A stretch of 5,111 nt of DNA from Alphaproteobacteria bacterium (GTDB lineage: Bacteria; Pseudomonadota; Alphaproteobacteria; ATCC43930; CGMCC-115725). The translations under genes and the position numbers were made by a program. The notes beneath the pieces are model-generated. The model was not told the DNA's origin. It saw only the letters and a program-made list of their open reading frames with translations, and ran no database searches. Positions within the stretch are counted from its first letter, which is position 1, and each line of letters begins with the position of its first letter. The DNA lies in NCBI GenBank assembly GCA_019237175.1, contig JAFAHP010000159.1:1-5111 (forward strand). Reading direction: 5' to 3'. Positions 1 to 5,111 of this stretch are shown in pieces.

Positions 1-66
1 CGGCCGGCGGCTACGGTGGCGTTGCAGCAAAAGGAGGCTCGCGAGTACCGTGTCCGCATGGGATAA
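1..66 (+). CDS. Possible 3' end of an upstream gene (partial, unidentified)
   Basis: Reading frame 1 is open from the window edge to a TAA at 64-66 and encodes about 21 residues ending in EAREYRVRMG. The mix of charged and small residues looks like an ordinary protein C-terminus, and the stop lies just 10 bases before the palindromic repeat at 77, a usual place for such repeats. The family is not recognisable from so few residues. Frames 2 and 3 are also open here, so the choice of frame is an inference from residue composition only. Confidence 0.3.
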   Translation, partial: RPAATVALQQKEAREYRVRMG

Positions 67-76
67 GAACAATATT

Positions 77-110
77 CGTCATCCCCGCGAAAGTGGGGAC
101 CCAGGGCCAC
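77..110 (+). repeat. PRESGDP-type palindromic repeat, left copy
   Basis: The segment begins CGTCATCCCCGCG and contains an imperfect hairpin, CCCCGC-GAAA-GTGGGG, at 82-97. Translated in frame it gives RHPRESGDPGPP, and the opposite strand gives WVPTFAGMT. Both are known signatures of an intergenic repeat family widespread in proteobacteria. A second copy in inverted orientation lies at 431-465, and the two match at 27 of their first 30 positions. The pair brackets the GIY-YIG gene. Confidence 0.85.
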
Positions 111-115
111 CGGTT

Positions 116-415
116 ATGGCGGCGGATGGCAGGCGGCCTTGCGTCTATATTCTCGCAAGCCAGCGCAACGGGACGCTGTATGTCGGCGTGACAGATGATG
201 TAACCCGCAGAGTGTGGGAACACCGATCGGATATTACCGGCGGCTTTGTTTCAAAGTACGGCGTCTATCGGCTGGTATTTGTTGAGTTTCACGCGACGAT
301 GCCCGATGCGATCCTTCGGGAAAAGCGGATCAAGAAATGGCACCGTGCCTGGAAGCTGGAATTGATCGAACGGCAGAATCCGCGGTGGCGTGACCTCTAC
401 AATGATCTGGCATGA
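116..415 (+). CDS. GIY-YIG nuclease family protein
   Basis: This is a small single-domain GIY-YIG endonuclease-like protein of 99 residues, close to the usual 90-100 of stand-alone members. Visible motifs are the first strand VYIL (residues 10-13), LYVGVT (21-26) as the YIG half, an Arg/His segment TRRVWEHR (30-37), the acidic helix LREKRIKKW (67-75) and the family-typical end NPRWRDLYNDL (88-98). Tyr11, Tyr22, Arg31 or Arg32 and Glu69 are the likely active-site residues by analogy with the family. The cellular role of these small members is generally unknown; DNA cleavage is inferred from the fold. I chose ATG 116 because the domain starts soon after it. An in-frame GTG at 50 has a good AAGGAGG at 31-37, but 12 bases away, and would add 22 residues encoded mostly by the palindromic repeat. 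The gene is tightly enclosed by inverted copies of that repeat. Confidence 0.88.
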   Translation: MAADGRRPCVYILASQRNGTLYVGVTDDVTRRVWEHRSDITGGFVSKYGVYRLVFVEFHATMPDAILREKRIKKWHRAWKLELIERQNPRWRDLYNDLA

Positions 416-430
416 TCTCGTGTTGTGAAC

Positions 431-465
431 GCGGCCCCTGGGTTCCCGCTTGCGCGGGGATGACG
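431..465 (-). repeat. PRESGDP-type palindromic repeat, right copy (inverted)
   Basis: The reverse complement begins CGTCATCCCCGCGCAAGCGG and matches the left copy at 77-110 at 27 of its first 30 positions. It contains its own hairpin, CCCGC-TTGC-GCGGG. Plus-strand translation gives WVPACAGMT and minus-strand translation gives VIPAQAGTQ, both typical of this repeat family. It starts 15 bases after the GIY-YIG stop codon and ends about 50 bases before the oxidoreductase gene. Its hairpin could also affect transcript ends, but no T-tract follows it. Confidence 0.85.
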
Positions 466-468
466 ATA

Positions 469-496
469 AAGTATGTCGGGAGATTAAGTATATCGG
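469..496 (+). repeat. Short tandem direct repeat upstream of the oxidoreductase operon
   Basis: AAGTATGTCGG (469-479) recurs as AAGTATATCGG (486-496), identical at 10 of 11 positions with a 17-base period. The pair lies between the palindromic repeat and the ribosome-binding site of the oxidoreductase gene, where a promoter or operator would be expected. A binding role is inference; no convincing -35/-10 pair was found. Confidence 0.4.
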
Positions 497-517
497 CGTG
501 TTGGAAGGAGAGCCGTG

Positions 518-1534
518 ATGCGTTTTGGGGTTTTCGACCATCTCGACGACAGCGGGCAGCCGCTGACCAAGCATTTCGAAGACCGGCTGGAATTGATCGA
601 GGCCTACGACCGTGCCGGTTTTTACGGCTATCATTTGGCTGAGCATCACAACACGCCCTTGGGCTATGCGCCCTCACCCGGCGTGTTTCTTGCCGCCGTC
701 GCGCAGCGCACAACGCGATTGCGCTTCGGACCGATGGTTTATCTGCTGCCGCTTTACCATCCGCTACGCTTGGTCGACGAGATCTGCATGCTCGATCAGA
801 TGAGCGGCGGCCGCTTTCTCTACGGTGTCGGTCGCGGCATCTCGCCGGTCGAGGTCGGATTCTACGGGGTGAAGTTCGACACCGGTGCCGAGCAGTTCCG
901 CGAGGCGTTCGAGGCGATCCAAATCGGTCTGACCGAGGACGAGCTGACCTATCACGGCAAATTCTACGATTTCGACCACGTGCCGATCGCGATGAAGCCG
1001 TTCCAGAAGCCGATACCCGAGTTGTGGTACGGCACGAGCCGGCCAGACAGTATCCCGTGGGCGGCGGAACGCGGCGCCCATATCATAACCTTGCGCGACA
1101 ATGCAGCGGCGCGCGCGATCATCGACCTCTACAAGACGGAATGGCGAAAACATCGCCGGGCGGAGGAGGATCTGCCGCTGATGGGTATCAACCGCCACCT
1201 GATCCTCGCCGATACCGAGGCCGAGGCGCGCGATATTGCTCGCCGCGCCTATCGTCCGTGGCGCAAGCACATGGAATTCTTATGGGCGAAATACGACGTG
1301 CCGTTCCCGCTTGCCCAGTCGCTGCCGCCGGAATGGGACGCGTTGCAGGCAGCGGGCCACGCGATCGCCGGTACACCGGCGCAGGTCCGCGACTACATCG
1401 CCCGCGAAATCAAGGCCGCGGGTGCGAGCTATTTCGTGTGCGACTTTGCCTTTGGCACGATCGCCCGCGACGAAGCGCTGCACTCGGTCGACCTGTTCGC
1501 CCGCGAGGTGATGCCGGCCTTTGCCGACGCCTGA
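518..1534 (+). CDS. LLM class flavin-dependent oxidoreductase
   Basis: This encodes a 338-residue luciferase-like (LLM) TIM-barrel flavoprotein of full family length, expected to be cytosolic and to use reduced FMN or F420 for oxygenation or redox chemistry. Evidence: the N-terminal strand MRFGVFDH (1-8), GFYGYHLAEHHNTP (34-47) with the AEHH typical of the family, the strand RLRFGPMVYLLPLYHPLRL (67-85), DQMSGGRFLYGVGRG (93-107), and a C-terminal IAGTPAQVRDYIA, the usual GTP-x-Q motif of LLM proteins. I chose ATG 518 because GGAAGGAGA at 503-511 is well spaced; GTG 515 directly before it would add one Met. It appears to be the first gene of an operon, since the hydrolase gene follows after 20 bases. 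The cofactor (FMN or F420) and substrate cannot be decided. Membership is clear; the specific reaction is not. Confidence 0.93.
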   Translation: MRFGVFDHLDDSGQPLTKHFEDRLELIEAYDRAGFYGYHLAEHHNTPLGYAPSPGVFLAAVAQRTTRLRFGPMVYLLPLYHPLRLVDEICMLDQMSGGRFLYGVGRGISPVEVGFYGVKFDTGAEQFREAFEAIQIGLTEDELTYHGKFYDFDHVPIAMKPFQKPIPELWYGTSRPDSIPWAAERGAHIITLRDNAAARAIIDLYKTEWRKHRRAEEDLPLMGINRHLILADTEAEARDIARRAYRPWRKHMEFLWAKYDVPFPLAQSLPPEWDALQAAGHAIAGTPAQVRDYIAREIKAAGASYFVCDFAFGTIARDEALHSVDLFAREVMPAFADA

Positions 1535-1554
1535 GACCCAACGAGGAGGAACCG

Positions 1555-2220
1555 ATGGGATTGATGATCGAATTCGCGCGCCCCGACGGGGTGGCGACGC
1601 GCGGCTATCTGGCGGTGGCGGGCCACGGCCGGCCCGGCATCGTCGTGATCCAGGAATGGTGGGGGCTCAACGACCAGATCTGCGGTGTCGCCGACCGGTT
1701 TGCCCGGGCCGGCTACAACGCGCTCGCCCCCGATCTTTACAAAGGACGGGTCACGACCTCGCCCGATGAGGCAAACCATATGATGACCGGGCTCGATTTC
1801 CCCGGCGCCACCCACCAGGATCTGCGCGGTGCGGCCATGCGGCTGGAGGAGCAGAGCACCAAGGTCGCAGTCATGGGATTTTGCATGGGCGGGGCCTTGA
1901 CGATCGCCGCTGCGGTGCATGTCTCCGAGGTTACGGCCGCCATCTGCTTTTACGGTATTCCACCCAGAGATTTTGCCGATCCGGCCAGGATCCGCGTGCC
2001 GTTCCAGGGCCACTTTGCCAACCAGGACGATTGGTGCACGCCGGCCGCGGTCGACGATCTCGAAACGACGCTGAAAGCGGCCGACGTCAAGTACGAGATC
2101 TACCGCTATAACGCTGCGCACGCTTTTTTCAACGAGCGCAGCACCGCCTACAACCTCGACGCCGCCAATCTCTCCTGGGATCGGATGTCGGCCTTTCTGA
2201 AGGTGCAGCTCGGGACCTGA
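1555..2220 (+). CDS. Dienelactone hydrolase family protein
   Basis: This is a 221-residue alpha/beta hydrolase, close to the roughly 230 residues of dienelactone hydrolases. The catalytic set is complete: the nucleophile-elbow Cys110 in GFCMGG (108-113), Asp158 in ANQDDWCTP (155-163) and His189 in NAAHAFFNE (186-194). Glu34 in QEWWGL (33-38) matches the glutamate that activates the cysteine in characterised members. A Cys nucleophile instead of Ser points to dienelactone hydrolase-type chemistry, opening an enol-lactone or similar ester, but many relatives have other substrates. There is no signal peptide, so it is probably cytosolic. ATG 1555 is supported by AGGAGGA at 1544-1550. The frame is open further upstream, but that part overlaps the oxidoreductase gene and is not family sequence. 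It is very likely cotranscribed with the genes on either side. Confidence 0.93.
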   Translation: MGLMIEFARPDGVATRGYLAVAGHGRPGIVVIQEWWGLNDQICGVADRFARAGYNALAPDLYKGRVTTSPDEANHMMTGLDFPGATHQDLRGAAMRLEEQSTKVAVMGFCMGGALTIAAAVHVSEVTAAICFYGIPPRDFADPARIRVPFQGHFANQDDWCTPAAVDDLETTLKAADVKYEIYRYNAAHAFFNERSTAYNLDAANLSWDRMSAFLKVQLGT

Positions 2221-2257
2221 ACGGATTTCGCGAGCCGAACAAAGCGAGGCGCCACCC

Positions 2258-3967
2258 GTGTTTGATCGCAGCCCACCGGGCGCCGGCGAGATCGAGCGGT
2301 GGTTTCTTGCCAACCCCGAGGTGCCACCGCGAAGCTTCGAAATGGCGCTGGTGTTGGGCGGCACCGTCTCGGCTGGTGCTTATACCGCCGGCGCGCTCGA
2401 TTTCCTGATCGAGGCGCTCGACACCTGGACCCAGCTGCGCGACGCCGAAAATCCCGCAGCACCGCGGCATAATGTCGTCCTGCGGGTCATCACCGGCACC
2501 TCCGGCGGTGGGGTGTGCGCCGCGATCATGGGCCGCGCTTTGGCGTTCGAATTCGATCCGATCGCGCGCAGCACGACAGTCGGCGGCGAGGCGACCGGGA
2601 ATCCGTTGTACGACGCCTGGATCAAGACGCTGAACCTCGAGCGGTTCCTCGACACCAGCGATATCGGCAAGGACGTTGCGTCGCTGTTGAATGGGGCCGC
2701 GATTGACGCTGGTGCCCGGGCAATCGTCGAATTTTCCGGCAAGGGTCCGAAGCGGCGGTCGTGGATTGCCGCGCCGTTGCGGATCATTTTGACCCTGACC
2801 AATCTGCGGGGGATCCCGTTCCGGCTCGATTTCGCGGGTGGACGCAGCGAAACCTATGTCGATCACGCCGATTTTATTCGCTACGCCCTCGTCTATCCAA
2901 ACCAGCCTATCGGCGAATTTCGGCCAGACGAGTTGGTTTTGGGTTTCGATAGTGAGCGTTTGCCGCAGGCGAGTTCATGGGACGAATTCAGTCTGTTTGC
3001 ACGCGCCACCGCGGCTTTTCCGCTCGGCTTTCCGCCACGCGCGCTGGTGCGGCCAACCGCCCAATATCGCTATCGCGTTGCGGTGCGCGCACCGGTCGAT
3101 CCGGCGGCGGCGCTCAGTGGAGAGCCCTCCTACTCGGTCTTGATCCCCGACTGGCAAACACTGGTCCCTCCCGGTGCCAGCGACGTGCCGGCCGATTACC
3201 ACTTTCTGGCGGTCGATGGCGGCGCCACCGACAACGAGCCGATCGAACTGGCGCGCACAGCGCTGTGCGGTATCAGGGGCAGCGACCCGCGCGACCCCCA
3301 TGAAGCCAACCGCGCGGTGCTGCTGATCGACCCGTTTGCCGGCAGAAGCGAACTGGGACCCGAAGGCTTGACGAGCTTCGCCCACATTTTGGGCGCCGTG
3401 TCCGGCGCGGTCATCCAGCAGACCCGCTATGATTCGCGCGATCTTGTGCTTGCCGCCGACGACCGCGTGTTCAGCCGCTTTATGCTGACCCCGCAACTCG
3501 GAACCAAGCTCGGCGACAAAGCCATCGCCAGCGCCGGGCTCAGTGCTTTTATCGGCTTTGCGTGCGCGGACTTCAGGCGCTACGACTATTTGTTGGGGCG
3601 CAAGAACTGCCAGGATTTCCTGCGCAATTCCTTTCTTTTAGCAAGCGACAACCCGATCTTTGGCGCCTGGACCGACGAACAGCGGCAGGCATTCCGGACA
3701 TCGGGGAACTTTCTGCCGATCATCCCGCTTGTCGGACCGTGCGCGGTCGACGAGACGCTCGACCCGTGGCCCAAGGGAAAGCTCGACCCCGAGCGGTATC
3801 GCGGCCCGATCGAAGCGCGTTTTCGCGCCATTTTCGAGACCGAAACCGCAGGCGCGCCGTTGCGCGCGGTGCTGGGGTGGATCGCCGCGCATGCGGCGCA
3901 GGGTTCGTTCACCGATTACGTCATCGAAGAGATGCGGAAGTATTTAACGCAGGCCGGGCTCGCCTGA
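2258..3967 (+). CDS. Patatin-like phospholipase family protein
   Basis: This is a 569-residue protein with a patatin domain, expected to be a serine acyl hydrolase acting through a Ser-Asp dyad. The N-terminal oxyanion segment reads VLGGTVSAGAYTAGALDFL (about 32-50). The nucleophile elbow ITGTSGGG (78-85) places the catalytic serine at Ser82. The AVDGG segment has Asp320 as the likely dyad partner, followed by the conserved-looking TDNEPIELA. The protein is longer than minimal patatin domains (about 200-300 residues); the remaining C-terminal half has no motif I recognise. No signal peptide or membrane span is evident. The GTG start at 2258 lies 37 bases after the hydrolase stop, with only a weak purine stretch (AGCGAGG) upstream; ATG 2342 would cut close to the oxyanion strand and is less likely. 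The substrate, phospholipid or another acyl ester, is unknown. Confidence 0.9.
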   Translation: MFDRSPPGAGEIERWFLANPEVPPRSFEMALVLGGTVSAGAYTAGALDFLIEALDTWTQLRDAENPAAPRHNVVLRVITGTSGGGVCAAIMGRALAFEFDPIARSTTVGGEATGNPLYDAWIKTLNLERFLDTSDIGKDVASLLNGAAIDAGARAIVEFSGKGPKRRSWIAAPLRIILTLTNLRGIPFRLDFAGGRSETYVDHADFIRYALVYPNQPIGEFRPDELVLGFDSERLPQASSWDEFSLFARATAAFPLGFPPRALVRPTAQYRYRVAVRAPVDPAAALSGEPSYSVLIPDWQTLVPPGASDVPADYHFLAVDGGATDNEPIELARTALCGIRGSDPRDPHEANRAVLLIDPFAGRSELGPEGLTSFAHILGAVSGAVIQQTRYDSRDLVLAADDRVFSRFMLTPQLGTKLGDKAIASAGLSAFIGFACADFRRYDYLLGRKNCQDFLRNSFLLASDNPIFGAWTDEQRQAFRTSGNFLPIIPLVGPCAVDETLDPWPKGKLDPERYRGPIEARFRAIFETETAGAPLRAVLGWIAAHAAQGSFTDYVIEEMRKYLTQAGLA

Positions 3968-4096
3968 CTCCTCTTTCGCTCCCTGAACAGGCTTGGCGAG
4001 GGAGGAAGCGGCGTGCTTATTCCGCTGCGCCGGTGCGGATCTGTAGGGCCCGCGCATCAAAACCATATCGAGGGTTGTGACGGGATCGAGCTGCCG
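3968..4096. other. Intergenic stretch without recognised gene
   Basis: No frame here has both a credible start and a recognisable product. A weak inverted repeat, CTCCCT (3979-3984) with AGGGAG (3999-4004), follows the patatin stop but has a 14-base loop and no T-tract, so I do not call it a terminator. Short minus-strand frames run through the stretch but show no family motif. Confidence 0.5.
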
Positions 4097-4198
4097 CTAT
4101 TCAAAGCAAATCAGATAAGCCACGAGTGTGATCGGCACTATTAGCCAGAAGACAACAGTCAGCAAAGACGAAGGGTTGCTGTTGGTATTCTGATCCAT
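4097..4198 (-). CDS. Putative small single-span membrane protein (33 residues)
   Basis: An ATG-initiated minus-strand frame encodes 33 residues: a polar N-terminus (MDQNTNSNPSS), then about 20 strongly hydrophobic residues (LLTVVFWLIVPITLVAYLIC) and a short FE end. This is the form of a single transmembrane helix with a small polar head, as in many bacterial small membrane proteins that assist larger complexes. Against it: no Shine-Dalgarno sequence is visible before the ATG, third positions are less GC-rich than in the neighbouring genes, and I recognise no family. It lies alone between the patatin gene and a broken nucleotidyltransferase. A chance hydrophobic frame is possible. Confidence 0.38.
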   Translation of the reverse strand: MDQNTNSNPSSLLTVVFWLIVPITLVAYLICFE

Positions 4199-4314
4199 GG
4201 CGAGAAGAAATGGCGCGTCATCGCGCAATTCCAAGATCTGCTTCGGCGAAAAGAATGCCTTAATATTGCCTTATTTGTCGATTTACGCGAAAGTCTTGTC
4301 CTGTCTTTGGCCTA

Positions 4315-4567
4315 TTAATAATAGTCGCAGTTCGCGCGCCATATGTGGATGGCCGGGACGAGCCGGACGAGCCCGGCAAACTCGACGCGCGGCAGGATCG
4401 CGACGTCGATGTCGCTGTGCTGCCGCACGTCGCCGCGCGCGCGACCCGAACAGCCAAACCGCCGCGTCGTGCTCGCCGAGAGCCGCGAGCACCATGCGCC
4501 GCAATTCTTCGATCGCCCATTTGCGCGTCGCGTTCGCAGTCGTTCCCGGAGGATCCTGGTAGGTTAA
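4315..4567 (-). pseudogene. MNT-type nucleotidyltransferase remnant, frameshifted
   Basis: On the minus strand one frame from about 4567 reads DPPGTTANATRKWAIEELRR followed by MVLAALGEHDAAVWLFGSRAR. The family motif then continues in another frame as GDVRQHSDIDVAILPR. Together these give GSRARGD-x4-SDIDVAI, the GSxAxG...DxD signature of small MNT (Pol beta-like) nucleotidyltransferases, with the two metal-binding aspartates present. The break lies in a CG run (plus 4434-4443) with five CG units where six would keep the frame. There is no ATG or GTG at the expected N-terminus, only a TTG at 4504, and after DIDVAILPR the sequence ends within about 22 residues at the TAA (4315-4317), short of the usual 100-130 total. 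No HEPN partner gene, common beside such proteins, is visible. A sequencing error could explain the shift but not the other defects. Confidence 0.7.
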
Positions 4568-4599
4568 GCCCTAGGCTCCAAAACTCACGAAATCAGCAA

Positions 4600-4607
4600 G
4601 AGAGAGG
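4600..4607 (+). promoter_or_regulatory. Ribosome-binding site of the DUF1330 gene
   Basis: GAGAGAGG lies five bases before the ATG at 4613. It fixes the start of the DUF1330 gene and shows that it is translated independently of anything upstream. No clear promoter is seen in the preceding 40 bases. Confidence 0.6.
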
Positions 4608-4612
4608 TAAAC

Positions 4613-4903
4613 ATGCCAGCCTATTTCGTTGTCGAAGTCGAGACCACCAACCCCGCGGGGATGGAGCCCTATCGGGCAGCCGTCCCCGCGACACTCGCGC
4701 AATATGGCGGCCGCTTCCTGACCCGAGGCGGCGCGACCGAATTGATCGAAGGCGGGCCCGAGCCGAAGCGGATCGTCATCCTCGAATTCGCCGACGCCGC
4801 AGCGGTCAAGCGCTGGTATCATTCGCCGGAATACCAGAGGATCCTGCCGCTCCGGCTCGCCAATTCGACCGGCCGCGCCTTCGTCGTCGAGGGCGTGAGC
4901 TAG
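4613..4903 (+). CDS. DUF1330 domain-containing protein
   Basis: This is a 96-residue protein covering one complete DUF1330 domain, a dimeric alpha/beta-barrel fold of the ferredoxin-like type. Typical features in order: the N-terminal strand MPAYFVVEVETTNP (1-14), a helix MEPYRAAVPATLAQYGGRFL (17-36) with the characteristic YGGRFL, RGGATELIEG (38-47), a central strand RIVILEF (53-59), the helix AVKRWYHSPEYQRILPLR (64-81) with the hallmark W-Y-x-S-x-E-Y, and a final strand AFVVEGV. No enzymatic role is established for the family. It stands apart from the operon, behind a 645-base gap, with its own ribosome-binding site, and ends one base before the stop of a possible convergent gene. The family call is secure; the function is unknown. 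Confidence 0.93.
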   Translation: MPAYFVVEVETTNPAGMEPYRAAVPATLAQYGGRFLTRGGATELIEGGPEPKRIVILEFADAAAVKRWYHSPEYQRILPLRLANSTGRAFVVEGVS

Positions 4904-4904
4904 C

Positions 4905-5111
4905 TTAGCTTAGCAACTCGGCCACCAGGACTTGGCGCGTCGCGATGATCTGCTCTCGGGCCAAGCGGGCGTGGGAATAGAGCCGGCGGCGAGAGATCCG
5001 CTGTTCTGCCAGATCAGCGAAAAGCGGATCTGTGTGTGCGATCCCCAATCTTTGATAAGTGCAGGCTGCTCGTTGCGACAAAACCAAAGCCGATGCCGAG
5101 GGTCGTCCACA
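4905..5111 (-). CDS. Possible 3' end of a convergent gene (partial, unidentified)
   Basis: A minus-strand frame is open from the window edge to a TAA at 4905-4907 and encodes about 68 residues. The last part, roughly DLAEQRISRRRLYSHARLAR then EQIIATRQVLVAELLS, looks like an amphipathic helical C-terminus and has GC-rich third positions; the part nearer the edge is less convincing. No family is recognised. A second minus frame is also open across most of this stretch, and a perfect inverted repeat lies inside, so the region could instead be non-coding. Confidence 0.33.
   Translation of the reverse strand, partial: CGRPSASALVLSQRAACTYQRLGIAHTDPLFADLAEQRISRRRLYSHARLAREQIIATRQVLVAELLS
4994..5031. 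repeat. Perfect 9-bp inverted repeat (hairpin)
   Basis: AGATCCGCT (4994-5002) is the exact reverse complement of AGCGGATCT (5023-5031), with a 20-base spacer. The stem can extend inward past one mismatch by TTC (5004-5006) pairing with GAA (5019-5021), leaving a 12-base loop. No T-tract adjoins either side, so a simple intrinsic terminator is unlikely. Confidence 0.6.

Noticed and set aside
77..465. CRISPR-like array
   Set aside because: There are only two repeat copies, in opposite orientation, separated by a whole gene and with no regular spacers.
330..713. Minus-strand frame containing VIPAQAGTQ
   Set aside because: That peptide is simply the translation of the right-hand palindromic repeat; the rest is antisense to the nuclease and oxidoreductase genes.
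1024..1554. In-frame upstream extension of the dienelactone hydrolase
   Set aside because: It overlaps the well-supported oxidoreductase gene in another frame, has the Arg/Gly/Pro-rich composition of a shadow frame, and ATG 1555 has a strong ribosome-binding site and matches the family start.
1429..2364. Long 311-residue open frame on the minus strand
   Set aside because: It lies antisense to the hydrolase gene, has no recognisable motif and is explained by GC-rich codon use on the plus strand.
3979..4004. Inverted repeat CTCCCT / AGGGAG after the patatin stop as an intrinsic terminator
   Set aside because: The stem is only six pairs with a 14-base loop and no T-tract follows on either strand.
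3562..4080. 172-residue plus-strand open frame overlapping the patatin 3' end
   Set aside because: Most of it is an off-frame reading of the patatin gene, it is Arg-rich without motifs, and it has no ribosome-binding site.
4017..4100. Short minus-strand frame ending in ALQIRTGAAE
   Set aside because: It has fewer than 30 codons between stops, no start codon and no recognised family.
4197..4562. 121-residue plus-strand frame across the intergenic region
   Set aside because: Its second half is the antisense of the nucleotidyltransferase remnant and is Arg/Ser-rich; no family motif or ribosome-binding site supports it.

Overview
The window is GC-rich, coding-dense bacterial DNA. Strong GC preference at third codon positions, PRESGDP-type palindromic repeats and the set of protein families suggest a proteobacterium, most likely an alphaproteobacterium (inference; there is no rRNA or other marker gene here). 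No phage, CRISPR, rRNA or tRNA gene was found.

Layout. The left edge may carry the last codons of an upstream gene (1-66). It is followed by a small GIY-YIG nuclease gene (116-415) that sits tightly between two inverted copies of a ~30 bp palindromic repeat (77-110 and 431-465). Next is a same-strand cluster with short gaps: an LLM-class (luciferase-like) flavin-dependent oxidoreductase (518-1534), a dienelactone-hydrolase-family alpha/beta hydrolase (1555-2220) and a patatin-like phospholipase/acyl hydrolase (2258-3967). These three probably form one operon. A flavin monooxygenase next to two hydrolases suggests oxidation followed by ester, lactone or acyl hydrolysis, but the substrate cannot be read from the sequence.

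The 645 bases from 3968 to 4612 hold no intact ordinary gene. They contain a possible 33-residue single-membrane-span protein on the minus strand (4097-4198), an AT-rich patch (about 4255-4325), and the remains of a minus-strand MNT-type nucleotidyltransferase (4315-4567). That remnant is broken by the apparent loss of one CG unit in a CG run, and it also lacks a good start codon and its C-terminal part. A DUF1330 protein (4613-4903) follows on the plus strand. The right edge has an open minus-strand frame, possibly the 3' end of a gene running out of the window, which contains a perfect 9-bp inverted repeat.

I see no clear new multi-gene system. The items most worth following up are the repeat-bounded GIY-YIG cassette, the frameshifted nucleotidyltransferase, the candidate small membrane protein and the oxidoreductase-hydrolase-lipase operon.
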